Positions 16,829 to 25,947 are shown, counted from the first letter of the stretch. The stretch: DNA of 64,000 nt from Aldehydirespirator sp965116865 (GCA_965116865.1 OZ220727.1:186001-250000); one strand, 5' to 3'. Notes: generated from the letters alone by a model not told the origin. Program-made: numbers and translations.

Positions 16829-17668
16829 TCAGTGTTGCGCTCTGCACTGGCGCGGTGCAGGTCTGTGCTCGCACCACGTGACCTCGCACTCACACACGAC
16901 GTCATTCTCGTACTCCGCGCCGCAGTTGACGCACCAGAATCTCGCGTTCTTGAAGCCGCCGAGGTAGCTGACGTATCCGAACCGTCCCCAACCACAAGAA
17001 GCGCACGCCTTCAGGCTGATTTCGTCGCCGCCTTCCGCGGGTGGTACTAGGCGACGGGCAACGGTGTCTACCGAGCGTCCAATCTTGTCCAGCTTCTGGC
17101 CGTGTCCCGAGACCGCCGAGGCGATCTTGCCGAGTGGAGTGGAAGCATCCTCGCTAGAGCCCCGGCGGACACCCGCTCCGCCGAAGGTGAGAGTTGACCT
17201 GTGCCTTCTGAACCCCCACGTGCTCTCGTGAGACACTTCAAAGGTGGTGTTCTCCAGCGTGCTTACCATGTCTGGGCCGTACACAGAAACCGCCACGCTG
17301 TAGCGCTGACCTCTATCCATGTCACCGAAGTTCTCGACCGGCCCGAAGTCGCCAATGTCGTCCGCGGTCCCCAACAACTCCTTTACCGAGAGGGGCGGTT
17401 GGCACCGAACTTGCACCCGCTTGGCGGCTCGGTTCCCGGTGTTCTCCAAATCGAGATACGTGAGACCCCTCCTCATCCCGAGGTGGAGCGTCATGCGTGG
17501 TCTGCTGCGGTATGCCCAGAACCATGCGCCGCCGAGCGCCGCTAGCCCCTGAACGATGGCCTCGCTCCAGTCGGCCCCGATCCTGCGTACGAGCATCACA
17601 AGCAGCACCAGCGCGAGTGCTACTAGCACCCAGCCAGCTGTCCGCTTCGTCGTTCTCTTTCGGTCCAA
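16829..17668 (-). CDS. membrane protein with C-terminal zinc ribbon
   Basis: This 279-residue protein starts with two membrane segments (about 11-31 and 38-54), then an all-beta-looking cytoplasmic or external region (LGMRRGLTYLDLENTGNRAAKRV), a short helical linker (GKIASAVSGHGQKLDKIGRSVDTVARRL) and a cysteine-rich end with CASC, CVNC and CECEVTWCEH, a probable zinc ribbon. I do not recognise the family. It is the first gene of a two-gene operon whose second gene is broken by IS630. The layout membrane anchor plus zinc ribbon suits a sensor or effector, but this is inference. Confidence 0.65.
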   Translation of the reverse strand: MDRKRTTKRTAGWVLVALALVLLVMLVRRIGADWSEAIVQGLAALGGAWFWAYRSRPRMTLHLGMRRGLTYLDLENTGNRAAKRVQVRCQPPLSVKELLGTADDIGDFGPVENFGDMDRGQRYSVAVSVYGPDMVSTLENTTFEVSHESTWGFRRHRSTLTFGGAGVRRGSSEDASTPLGKIASAVSGHGQKLDKIGRSVDTVARRLVPPAEGGDEISLKACASCGWGRFGYVSYLGGFKNARFWCVNCGAEYENDVVCECEVTWCEHRPAPRQCRAQH

Positions 17669-18281
17669 GACACCCTCCGATGCTGTGTGCCTCTCTGTGG
17701 TCTGGACACTACGGGATGGGTACGACAGCTACGGGGAACATCCGGGGATGCGGCTGGTGAACTTCCCCCGGTCGGGGCCGGAGGCGGTGGCTAACGTGCA
17801 GGAACCAGCCCATCAGCTAAGCGAGCACCCGTGTCCGACCCTCTTGGCCGCTCCGCACCCCGCCCGACCTTGGTCCACGCCCCCGCTCCCGGTGAAGGTC
17901 CACCCCTCTCGGCGGTGAACCCTCTCGCGGAGAGGCCACAACTCGGGAGGTCAGAGCAGGTCGCGAACACCCCACTCTGGTGGTTCATGGAGTTAGTAGC
18001 GCTCAGGTAAGGGAGTTAGCTCCGCCGTGAGCGCTTTAGGGTGTTTGGGGGCATTTAAAGTCGTGATTGCTGGTTCGTGACGCGCTGGTTCGGCGCGTGG
18101 GTGTCAACCGTTGCGTGTGGAGGGGTTGACGGACGCGCCGAAGCTGACGGCCGACTTCACCGGGCCGTCAGCCTCAAGGACGGTGCTCAGACTGTCAGGG
18201 TGGTGCCCGTGGCGGCAGATCGGCCTTTGGGCTGTGGTGGGCGGCTGGGTGGCCGCCGTTGGAGGTGGTGTTGTCGAGGGC
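17669..18281. other. intergenic region with inverted repeats
   Basis: No gene is supported here. It holds an 8-bp inverted repeat AGCGCTCA/TGAGCGCT at about 17999-18036 and an imperfect hairpin at about 18145-18178 that shares the GAAGCTGACGG core of the hairpin at 6324-6363. The final eight bases (18274-18281, TCGAGGGC) are the left target duplication of the IS256 element. Confidence 0.6.
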
Positions 18282-19674
18282 GGCAGCGTCCCACCGGGTG
18301 GTGGAAATTGAGGTAGCTGGGAGGGTCCACCTGTAGGGGGGCCATCGGCGTGATCCTCGGTGAGAAGACATCACCGACTCATCGAGGAGGACACACCGAT
18401 GACCCTGTCTGATACTGCCACAGCGCAGCTGTTGGAGACCTTCCGCGCCTCAGGTGGCGCGGAGCTGATCCGTGAGGCGGTGGTGTTGGTGCTCCAGGAG
18501 CTGATCGAGGCCGAGGCGACCGCGGCGATCGGAGCGGGCCGCTATGAGCGCAGCGAGACCCGCACGACGGCGCGCAACGGGCACCGCGGCCGCCTGTTGG
18601 CCACCCAGGCGGGGGATCTGGAGCTGAAGATCCCCAAGCTGCGCAAGGGCAGCTTCATGCCGTCGGTGCTCGAGCCGCGCCGGCGCATCGACCGGGCGCT
18701 GTATGCGGTGATCATGGAGGCCTACGTCGCTGGGGTGTCCACCCGCTCGGTGGACGACCCGGTGGCCGCGCTGGGAGCGGAGTCGGGCATCTCCAAGTCG
18801 GAGGTGTCGCGGATCTGTGCGGGCCTCGACGAGGGCGTGGAGGCCTTCCGCAGCCGGCGCCTGGACCACATCGAGTTCCCCTACGTCTACTTGGACGCCA
18901 CCTACCTCAATGTGCGCAACAGCGTCGCCCAGCCAGCGTCGATGGCGACGGTGGTGGCCACCGGGATCACCTCAGACGGCAATCGTGAGGTCCTGGGCTG
19001 TGACGTCGGCGACAGCGAGAGCGAAGCCTTCTGGCAGCAGTTCATGGGGTCTTTGCGCGACCGGGGCCTCACCGGGGCGCGCCTGGTGATCTCCGACGCT
19101 CACCGCGGGCTCGCCGCAGCCGCCGACCGCTGGTTCCAGGGCGCCGCCAGACAGCGTTGCCGGGTGCATTTCATCCGGAACCTGCTGGCGGTGGTGCCCC
19201 GCAGCCACCAGCACATGGCCGCCGCCTTGTTCCGCACGATCTTCGCTCAACCCGACACCGACGCCGTCACCGCCGCCTGGGACCAAGTCACCACCCAACT
19301 CGCCGCCAGCTTCCCCAAAGCGGGCCCGCTGATGGACACAGCCAGAGCCGAGGTGCTGGCCTTCGCCGCGTTCCCCAAGGCCCACTGGCAAAAGATCCGG
19401 TCCACCAACCCCCTCGAACGCATCAACAAGGAGATCAAGAGACGATCACGCGTCGTGGGGATCTTCCCCAACGAGGCCTCCGCCATCCGATTGGTCGGAG
19501 CCATCCTCGCCGACCTCCACGACGAGTGGCAGGCCAGCGACCGGCGCTACCTCTCAGAGGACTCCATGAGCCTGCTCTACCCCGAGCGCGATAGTCTCGC
19601 CACAGCCGAACTCACAGCCGGCAACTAACCACCGAGGCTCAACCCCAAAGTCCACCACGCCACGGGACGCCCCC
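18282..19674 (+). mobile_element. IS256-family element, copy 1 (intact)
   Basis: The element is flanked by a perfect 8-bp target duplication, TCGAGGGC (18274-18281 and 19675-19682), the size known for IS256. The imperfect ends match each other (GCGTCCC…GTGGTGGA). A decayed second copy is at 52739-54222. Confidence 0.93.
18399..19628 (+). CDS. IS256-family (mutator-type) transposase
   Basis: The protein of 409 residues shows mutator-type features: KIPKLRKGSFMPSVLEPRRR, the first Asp in YVYLDATYLNVR, the second in LVISDAHRGLAAA, CRVHFIRNLL, and the Glu in STNPLERINKEIKRRSR. ATG 18399 is chosen because GGAGG lies at 18386-18390. The frame is intact and the element has a clean target duplication, so it may be recently active. 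Confidence 0.94.
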   Translation: MTLSDTATAQLLETFRASGGAELIREAVVLVLQELIEAEATAAIGAGRYERSETRTTARNGHRGRLLATQAGDLELKIPKLRKGSFMPSVLEPRRRIDRALYAVIMEAYVAGVSTRSVDDPVAALGAESGISKSEVSRICAGLDEGVEAFRSRRLDHIEFPYVYLDATYLNVRNSVAQPASMATVVATGITSDGNREVLGCDVGDSESEAFWQQFMGSLRDRGLTGARLVISDAHRGLAAAADRWFQGAARQRCRVHFIRNLLAVVPRSHQHMAAALFRTIFAQPDTDAVTAAWDQVTTQLAASFPKAGPLMDTARAEVLAFAAFPKAHWQKIRSTNPLERINKEIKRRSRVVGIFPNEASAIRLVGAILADLHDEWQASDRRYLSEDSMSLLYPERDSLATAELTAGN

Positions 19675-19824
19675 TCGAGGGCGGGCAGGATGCAGAACAG
19701 TGGGCCCTTCGCGTAAACGTGGGATGAGGGGTTGCTGGCACCGGTGGGCTGGTCACGTTATCAGCAGGCCTCGGGCTTCGAAGTTGGCGGGGTTTGGGCT
19801 TCCCCCCGAATCTTGGAGTGTTGG

Positions 19825-20721
19825 TTAGGCGGCTTGGGTTTGTTCGTGGTCGAGGGGGCTGGTCATGTTGTTGGCGGAGTGTAGGCGTAGGGGGTTGTAC
19901 CAGGTGTCGGTCCAGGCGGCGATGTCTCGCCGGGCGTGGTCGCGTGTCTGCCGGCGCCGCCGGGAGATGAGCTCGTGTTGCAGGGTGGAGAAGAACGACT
20001 CGGCCGCGGCGTTGTCCAGCGCGCAGCCGACGCGTCCCATCGACTGGTTGACCCCGAGGCGCCGGCAGGCTTCGGCGAAGTCTCCGGAGCTGTACTGGGC
20101 GCCCTTGTCGGTGCGGAGGATCACGCCGGCGACGGAGCCGCCTCGGGTGGCGGCGGCCATGTTGAGCGCCGCGGCGGCGAGGCCGGCTGTGGGATGGCGC
20201 TCAGAGGTGGCGAAGCCCAGCATCCGGCGGCTGTAGAGGTCCTCGACGGTCGCGAGGAACACCGGTCCCTCGGCGGTGGGGATCTGCTTGAAGTCGCCGA
20301 CCCGCTTCTGGTCGGGGGCCTCTGCGGTGAAGTCGCGCCTGAGCAGGTCGGGCACGGGATCGGCCGACTTGTCGGGCCGTGTCAGGCCCCGCCGGCGGCG
20401 CCGGGTGCGGGCCTGGAGCCCTTGGCGGGCCATGGAGGCCTCCACCGTCTTCTTGGACACCGTGTGGCCGTCTCGGCGCAGCTGGGCGCGCGCCCGCGGC
20501 GAGCCGTAGGTCCCGCCGGACGCCTCGAAGCAGTCCTTGACCGCGGCATCAACGCGCTGTCGGCGCCTCCCGGCGAGCGAGGGTCCGCGGCTGCGGCGCT
20601 CATAGAAGCTGGACTCGGCCACCCCCAGGGCCCGGCAGGAGACCGCGTGAGGCACCCCGTGATCGGTCCTTTGGGCCGCGATGTGCTCGACCAGGCTCAC
20701 CGCGTCGCCTCCCTGACCCAA
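19825..20721 (-). CDS. IS3-family transposase OrfB
   Basis: This is the catalytic half of an IS3-type transposase: a helix-turn-helix-like N-terminus (VPHAVSCRALGVAESSFYERRSR), then an rve-type integrase core with KRVGDFKQIPT (first Asp), ILRTDKGAQYSSGDF (second Asp) and DNAAAESFFSTLQHE (Glu). It overlaps orfA by 25 bases in another frame, the arrangement used for -1 programmed frameshifting in this family; the true OrfAB fusion is probably made that way. Confidence 0.9.
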   Translation of the reverse strand: MGQGGDAVSLVEHIAAQRTDHGVPHAVSCRALGVAESSFYERRSRGPSLAGRRRQRVDAAVKDCFEASGGTYGSPRARAQLRRDGHTVSKKTVEASMARQGLQARTRRRRRGLTRPDKSADPVPDLLRRDFTAEAPDQKRVGDFKQIPTAEGPVFLATVEDLYSRRMLGFATSERHPTAGLAAAALNMAAATRGGSVAGVILRTDKGAQYSSGDFAEACRRLGVNQSMGRVGCALDNAAAESFFSTLQHELISRRRRQTRDHARRDIAAWTDTWYNPLRLHSANNMTSPLDHEQTQAA

Positions 20722-20984
20722 AGGACCACCGATCGTTTGAGCACATCACGCTCCATCCCCAACTCGTCGCAGCGGCGGCGCAGCCGCACCAACTCGGCAC
20801 GCTCGTCGCCGTCGAGACGCTCGCCCGAGCGCTCGGCGCGGTCCTTGCGGACCCAGTTGCCCAACGTGCCCGCGCCGATCCCCAGCTCGCGGGCCACCTC
20901 AGCGACCGATCTGCGAGTCTCTTGGACGATCCGCACAGCACCGGCCTTGAACTCCGGGTCGTACTGTCTTCGTGTCTCAGGCAT
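20697..20984 (-). CDS. IS3-family transposase OrfA
   Basis: The 95-residue protein is a helix-turn-helix and leucine-zipper type OrfA: YDPEFKAGAVRIVQETRRSVAEVARELGI with NWVRKDR, followed by a heptad-like helix LVRLRRRCDELGMERDVLKRSV. The ATG at 20984 has AGAGGAGA just upstream. The 5' flank is cut short by the nested IS5-like element, which may have removed the promoter. Confidence 0.88.
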   Translation of the reverse strand: MPETRRQYDPEFKAGAVRIVQETRRSVAEVARELGIGAGTLGNWVRKDRAERSGERLDGDERAELVRLRRRCDELGMERDVLKRSVVLWVREATR

Positions 20985-21064
20985 GGCGTCTCCTCTTAGC
21001 AGGCTGCTGAAAAAGTCGCTGCGGGGTGCTCGCGATCGTTGGTGGGGTGTGGGACGATGTCGTT

Positions 21065-22321
21065 ATGCGTGGAACGGTGGATGCCCAGATGGCGATGTTG
21101 TCGACTGTGTCGGCGGAGGACTTGATCGGCGCTGATCATCCGATTCGGCGGATCAAAGCGGTGGTGGACGCGGTGCTCGGGGGCCTCGACGCCGAGCTGG
21201 CGGCGATGTGTCCGCCTCGGGGCCGTCCCAGCGTGCCGCCTGAGATGCTGTTGAAGGCGTCGGTGCTGATGGCGTTGTACTCGGTGCGCTCGGAGCGGGC
21301 GTTCTGTGAGCGCTTGAACTATGACATGTTGTTCAAGTGGTTCCTTGGGCTGCGCATCGACGAGCGCGGCTTCGACGCGTCGACGTTGTCGAAGAACCGG
21401 CAGCGGCTGTTGGACCATGAGATCGCGGACCGGTTCTTCGCCGCGGTGGTGGACGCGGCGAAGCTGCGCCGGTACTGCTCGAGCGAGCATTTCAGCGTGG
21501 ACGGCACTCTGTTGGAGGCGTGGGCGTCGCACAAGAGCTTCAAACCCAGAACCGGCGCCGCAGCCGGGGCCGCGTCGGCGCAGCCCCAGCCCCAGCAGCC
21601 CCAGCAGCCCCAGCTCCAGCAGTCACAGCCCCAGCAGCCCCAGCCCCAGAAGTCCCAGCAGTCGCAGCCCCAGCAGCCCCAGCAGCCCCAGCCCCAGAGG
21701 TCCCAGAAGTCCCAGCAGTCGCAGCGGCCGCGGCGGGCGGCGGGCGGCGGCCGCAACCCCGGGACGGACTGGCGCGGCGAGCGGCGCCGCAACGACACCC
21801 ACGCTTCTGTGACCGATCCCGAGGCGAGGCTGTTCCGCAAGTCCGCGGGAACCGCCGCGACGCTGTGCTTCATGGGCCATCTGCTCACCGAGAACCGCAA
21901 CGGGCTCATCGTCGACGCCGAGCTCACCACAGCCGACGGCCACGCGGAGCGCGGCACCGCCGCCGCGATGCTCAACAGAGCCCCGCCACGCGCCCGGCGC
22001 CGCACCGTCGGCGGCGACCGCGACTACGACACCAGAGGCTTCGTCGCCGACGCCCGGGCCGCGGGATTCACGCCCCACGTCGCCCAGAACACCACCAGAC
22101 GCCGATCCGCGATCGACGAGCGCACCACCCGCCACGCCGGATACGCCGCCTCCCAACAAGCCCGAAAACGCGTCGAGGAGCCCTTCGGACGGATCAAAAC
22201 CATCGCCGGAGGACGCAAACTCCGCCACAAAGGACAACAACGCAACCGGGCCTGGTTCCTCATCACCGCCGCCAGCTACAACCTGGTGCGCATAGCCCGA
22301 CTCGACACGCCCACCCCCTGA
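21065..22321 (+). CDS. IS5/IS1182-like transposase with Gln/Pro-rich insert
   Basis: About 418 residues. The N-terminal DUF772-type domain reads ADHPIRRIKAVVDAVLGGL, RPSVPPEMLLKASVLMALYS and WFLGLRIDERGFDASTLSKN. The catalytic part follows: HFSVDGTLLEAWASHKSF, then after the insert KSAGTAATLCFMGH, GGDRDYDTRGFV and EEPFGRIKTIAGGRKLRHKG. Between Lys after SHKSF and the DDE core lies a stretch of about 50 residues made of Gln, Pro and Ser (21583-21735) built from CAGCCC-type repeats. ATG 21065 is used because the conserved domain begins there. Confidence 0.88.
   Translation: MRGTVDAQMAMLSTVSAEDLIGADHPIRRIKAVVDAVLGGLDAELAAMCPPRGRPSVPPEMLLKASVLMALYSVRSERAFCERLNYDMLFKWFLGLRIDERGFDASTLSKNRQRLLDHEIADRFFAAVVDAAKLRRYCSSEHFSVDGTLLEAWASHKSFKPRTGAAAGAASAQPQPQQPQQPQLQQSQPQQPQPQKSQQSQPQQPQQPQPQRSQKSQQSQRPRRAAGGGRNPGTDWRGERRRNDTHASVTDPEARLFRKSAGTAATLCFMGHLLTENRNGLIVDAELTTADGHAERGTAAAMLNRAPPRARRRTVGGDRDYDTRGFVADARAAGFTPHVAQNTTRRRSAIDERTTRHAGYAASQQARKRVEEPFGRIKTIAGGRKLRHKGQQRNRAWFLITAASYNLVRIARLDTPTP
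21583..21735 (+). repeat. CAG/CCC-type coding microsatellite in a transposase
   Basis: About 150 bases of short in-frame repeats code for Gln-Pro, Gln-Gln-Pro and Gln-Ser runs within the transposase. The copy arrangement is irregular, with units such as CAGCCCCAG. Confidence 0.85.
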
Positions 22322-22547
22322 ACCGGCCCCGAACCGCCGCCCAGAACGCCCACCCCGAACCGGCGCCGCCAGCCCCGACCCCCGACAACACACCCGAGCC
22401 AAGCCCCACAACCCCGCCCCCAACACACAACACCCCAGACCAAAGCACCACAACACCCCCAACCAGACCCCAAACACAGCCCAACCGCCCTGAACTCCCA
22501 AATTTCAGCATCCTGTTAGACGATGCCTCCAAGATCAGGGGGGATGC

Positions 22548-23708
22548 TCAGTTGGTGAAGCCGTGTGCGGTGCGCCGCAGTACTTGGAGCAGGTTGTTGG
22601 TGCCCTCGATGCGTCCGTTGGAGGCCCGGTCGGTGTGGTGCCAGGCCAAGATCTCCTGGGACCAGGCGATGATGGTGTCGACGATGTTGTGGAACTCGGG
22701 CAGCTGTCCGGTTTCGTAGAGGTCGCAGAACCGCCCGAGCGTTTCGAGGGCGCCGTGGTGGTCGTCTGCGAGGTAGAGGCCGTGGAGTTCCTGTAGGGCC
22801 TGCCGGCCGGCTTTGAGGCGGGGGTGGGCGCCCAGGAGGGCGTCGAGGCGGGCCCGGTCTGTGTCATTGAGCTGGTCGTCTCTGCGCATCAGCAAGAACC
22901 GGGCACCGAACACCTCGGGATCGAAGGCCGGGGTGACGCCGTGGGGCTCGCGGCGCTGGATGTCTCGGCGCACCGCGGTGAGCCCCGCCGCGAACCACCC
23001 GATGACATGGAAGCGGTCAAGCACATGGCGCGCGCCCCGCAGGCAGGCCTCCACCGACGCCTTGTAGGCGCGGGAGCCGTCGGTGACGACGACCTTGACT
23101 CCTCTGCGCCACTTGTGTGGCTGTTGCATCAAGAACGCTGTGAGCGCAGCACTGCTGCGGTGCTCGACCATCGCCAGGGCGCCGCCGGTGTCGCCGTTGA
23201 CGATCACCGTCACATAGCGGTGGCGCTTGCGCATCGAGGTCTCATCGACCAACAGTACCCGCCAGCGCCGGGTGCGGCGATGCTCCGTGACGAGCCCCGC
23301 CCAGGCCCTCACCAGCGCCATCACCAGATGCCACCCCAGCGCGTGGCGGCGCGCCACCGCCGCCACCGTCATCACCTCGGCGTCGCTGACCAGCCGCCGG
23401 GCCAGACGCCGTGCCACACAACCGCCGAACTCGGGGTGGTCCTCGAGCCAGCGGTGCTCGCAGCCCCCGCAGCAGAACCGTCGCCGGCGCCACACCAGCG
23501 TCATGCGGCGCCCCGACACCCCAAGGTCGCGAATGTCGCGTCGGCGGGTGCCATGCACCCGTGCGCAACGGAACCCGCACGCCGGGCACCGCGGCCGCCT
23601 CACAGCCGACTCGACCTCCACAACCAGCTCGCTCGGCGTGTCGACCTGCACTCTCAGCACGCGTGCCTCACGCAGGTGCAGCCGCACCCGCACAACATCA
23701 GAAGCCAT
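22548..23708 (-). pseudogene. ISL3 group A transposase, 3' end displaced
   Basis: The frame encodes 386 residues beginning MASDVVRVRLHLREARVLRVQ, with CPACGF zinc ligands, VLLVDETSM, VVVTDGSRAY and RIEGTNNLLQVLRR. It stops after HGFTN because the IS3 element entered here; the remaining codons (PANFEARGLLTT) are at 19794 downwards. This copy keeps the internal segment that copy 3 has lost, so it is the best reference for group A. Confidence 0.9.
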
Positions 23709-23941
23709 CGGGGCCCTCCTGGATCAGTGTTGTGACAATCACCGATCCCAGCAGGGCCCCGACCCCTACTCAGGGACCCTCAACCACCCCGCCTCCCCAC
23801 GTTCTCGCGAAGGCTCCGTAAGCTCCTGCGGATGCTGGCCGTGCGCTGGCCCAATCACTCTCGCAGGGTACTGCCAGCCTGCGACGGGACAGGAACGTTC
23901 CAGTTGCGGTTGGAGTCTCCCGGCACTGGTCTCCGAGTAGA

Positions 23942-24760
23942 TCACTGATCCTTCTCTTGTAGCTGCATGTACTCAGTCCGGCTGGGAAGCCGGTGCGTAG
24001 CTATTTCCCTTACGGCCTGACGGAACTCTGGCCAACTATGGAGCACACCACAGGCGACTTGGGGAACGGCGGGCGTCGTACTGGGGAACAGTGCAAGCGA
24101 TCCGCCAGTCTCATCGTCGTAGGGAGGGTTGACGGTGGCTACCAGTGCCACATTCGAGTAGCGGAGCACGGCAACCTCACCGGCCTTGCCCTCCGCTATC
24201 TCTATTTCCGCGAACCACTTGCGACATTCTTCCTTTTCGAGCACGAATTCCTGGGGCAGGTGTCCCGTGGGCAGGCTGATTGAAAGGAGCGGAGCGATCC
24301 TCCCTGACGGTCGCCCCACCACTTCGACCCTTGCGTACTGGTCGTCTTCGGTTTCACCGGGGGCTTTGGCGTGCAGGTACGGGCGGGAGAGCCGAGTTGC
24401 GAGGGCGTCTCGTTGCGTCTCCAACGCTTGGCGCGCTTCCTCAGCGCTTCGACGCGCATCCTCGGCATCGTCCAACCTCTTCAACAAGCCACTGACCCCT
24501 TCAGGCACGCGGCGAGCGAACCAAGCAAGGAACGCAGTGGCGACGGCTGTCAACGAGATTGCGACCAGAGCTAGCCACCCACGTAACGCACCGGAGGTGC
24601 CGACACTGGTTGTCGGCTCCGGGGTGGCCTCCCATGCGATGGCCTGCCAAACCCCAACGGCTACAGCAGCGACGATCACGAGCGCTGCGATCACCGCAAC
24701 CACAGCCTTGACGCCGCCCCGTCCCAGTTTCTTTGGCTTGTCCTCATGGTCAGCGGACAC
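23942..24760 (-). CDS. membrane protein with coiled coil, unknown function
   Basis: The protein (about 272 residues) has two membrane segments in the first 90 residues (AVVAVIAALVIVAAVAVGVW and WLALVAISLTAVATAFLAWF), then a short coiled coil (LKRLDDAEDARRSAEEARQALE), then a soluble domain of unknown fold. The GTG at 24760 is preferred to one 15 bases upstream because AAGAGG precedes it. It begins 2 bases after the stop of the DUF4238-like gene, so the two are co-transcribed and probably act together. Confidence 0.7.
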   Translation of the reverse strand: MSADHEDKPKKLGRGGVKAVVAVIAALVIVAAVAVGVWQAIAWEATPEPTTSVGTSGALRGWLALVAISLTAVATAFLAWFARRVPEGVSGLLKRLDDAEDARRSAEEARQALETQRDALATRLSRPYLHAKAPGETEDDQYARVEVVGRPSGRIAPLLSISLPTGHLPQEFVLEKEECRKWFAEIEIAEGKAGEVAVLRYSNVALVATVNPPYDDETGGSLALFPSTTPAVPQVACGVLHSWPEFRQAVREIATHRLPSRTEYMQLQEKDQ

Positions 24761-24762
24761 GG

Positions 24763-25746
24763 CTACCTCTTCCACATCTCGTAGGGGTCTACCTCGATCA
24801 GCGGGTACTTGCTCACAGGCGGGGGTGTGGGGCGTGCGTGCTGCTGGACGAACTCTCGCTCTCTTGCCGTGTCATCTTGCGGGAGCACCACACGAAACTG
24901 TGCTCTCCAGCACTGTTGAGCGTTGAACTGCCTCACCACCTGGGACGCCAAGGGGCGCACGCCCGAGCAACTGAGCACCCGAGGCCCCGCCACGGCCATC
25001 ACCCGAGGCGTCAACGGCATCCAGCAATGCCACTCGTTGCCATCGAGGTGAACGCCGCGAGCTGTGTTCCTGACTCGCCCGAACAGCGCTGTGCTCTCCT
25101 TTCTCAGGCGACCCGTGGGAGACAGGAACGCCGGGCCGTCTCCCAGCAGAAAGCCTCCGCTCCGCTTGGGACGGTGCAGCCTCAGTCCGCATCCCCGCAA
25201 CAGTGCGCGGTACCGATCCAAATACTCCGGCAACGTCTCGGCAATCCTCTGCCGCTGCTGTGACACCAGTCCGCCATCAGCGTTGCGTATCGCAGCGTCG
25301 GCCATTCGGAGAGCCTCCTCATGCGACATGCCGGTTTCTTCAAGCCTTCGATTCCATTCCTCGTCCGATTGCGCCTCCTGTAGGGCCTCCGCTGCGCCCT
25401 GCGCGATCAGACCGAGCTGGCCAGACAGCATCTCGCTGCTTCTGAGCAGGTGCAACGCCATGAGATCAAGCACCGCCTGCCGCCGCTCGGGATCAGCACC
25501 GAGGGGGGAACAGTCGCCTTCCAGAGCGTCAGCGGCCTGGCTCTCGATGAAGCTCCAGTCGGTTTCGAGCGCTTGCGCAAACTCGACGGGAACGATCCCT
25601 CTACCTTCGTCATCGGAGACGGCGTACATGATGCTGCCGGGTAGCTCGCGTCTGGTATCCCAGCGTCGAAGGTCGAACACTTCGACCCTGCCGTCGTCAC
25701 CGGCCCAGTTCTTGATGATGAACTGCGACACGAGATGCTGGTCCAC
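24763..25746 (-). CDS. DUF4238-like protein
   Basis: This 327-residue protein begins (V/M)DQHLVSQFIIKNWAGDDGRVEVFDLRR, which resembles the N-terminal signature of DUF4238 proteins (a His followed by a short 'xxFhhxxW/F' strand and a 'vyvFDkr' strand). The middle is helical and the C-terminus has a HCWMPLTPRVMAVAG core. The family has no established biochemical function that I can cite; members occur in islands. A MITE (25760-25858) ends 13 bases upstream of the GTG start and has replaced the native leader. A second DUF4238 gene lies at 49590-50055. Confidence 0.65.
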   Translation of the reverse strand: MDQHLVSQFIIKNWAGDDGRVEVFDLRRWDTRRELPGSIMYAVSDDEGRGIVPVEFAQALETDWSFIESQAADALEGDCSPLGADPERRQAVLDLMALHLLRSSEMLSGQLGLIAQGAAEALQEAQSDEEWNRRLEETGMSHEEALRMADAAIRNADGGLVSQQRQRIAETLPEYLDRYRALLRGCGLRLHRPKRSGGFLLGDGPAFLSPTGRLRKESTALFGRVRNTARGVHLDGNEWHCWMPLTPRVMAVAGPRVLSCSGVRPLASQVVRQFNAQQCWRAQFRVVLPQDDTAREREFVQQHARPTPPPVSKYPLIEVDPYEMWKR

Positions 25747-25759
25747 GCCAGCAGGCTAG

Positions 25760-25858
25760 GAGAGTGTTGATTATGTCCCAAAATCGCGATATCGCTGTCA
25801 CAAAACCGCAGGTCAGAAGGTTGTGTACTGCGCGAAATCGGCATTACTCAACAGTCTC
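25760..25858. mobile_element. 99-bp MITE, copy 1
   Basis: The ends are inverted (GAGAGTGTTGATTATG and, in reverse, GAGACTGTTGAGTAATG) and CTAG flanks both sides (25756-25759, 25859-25862). Copies 2 and 3 have the same length and more than 90% visible identity. No protein is encoded. Confidence 0.93.
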
Positions 25859-25947
25859 CTAGGAGGCTGGTGTTTTTCTCGGGTGGGGTTGGGTGTGTGT
25901 GGTAGAGTTGCAGGGATGTTGTTCGGTCTCGTGGGGAGGTTCGTGTC

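Larger units (their letters stand above)
21000..22515 (+). mobile_element. IS5/IS1182-like element nested in IS3
   Basis: The ends are CAGGCTGCTGAAA and, in reverse, CAGGATGCTGAAA. TTAG flanks both sides (20996-20999 and 22516-22519), fitting the YTAR-type 4-bp duplication of IS5-like elements. The 190 bases after the transposase gene are C/A-rich and noncoding. Confidence 0.85.
19795..22550 (-). mobile_element. IS3-family element carrying a second IS
   Basis: Both ends are 24-bp inverted repeats with 20 matches (TGGGCTTCCCCCCGAATCTT and TGAGCATCCCCCCTGATCTT as outer bases). A 3-bp GTT target duplication within the ISL3 transposase gene flanks it. Its orfA and orfB lie at 19825-20984; the rest is an IS5/IS1182-like element inserted 12 bases upstream of orfA. 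Confidence 0.9.
19703..23816 (-). mobile_element. ISL3 group A copy 2, split by a nested insertion
   Basis: The outer ends match copies 1 and 3. The element is in two pieces: 22551-23816 with most of the transposase gene and 19703-19794 with its last codons and right end. The pieces are separated by an IS3 element and rejoin with a GTT duplication (19792-19794 and 22551-22553). Confidence 0.92.
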
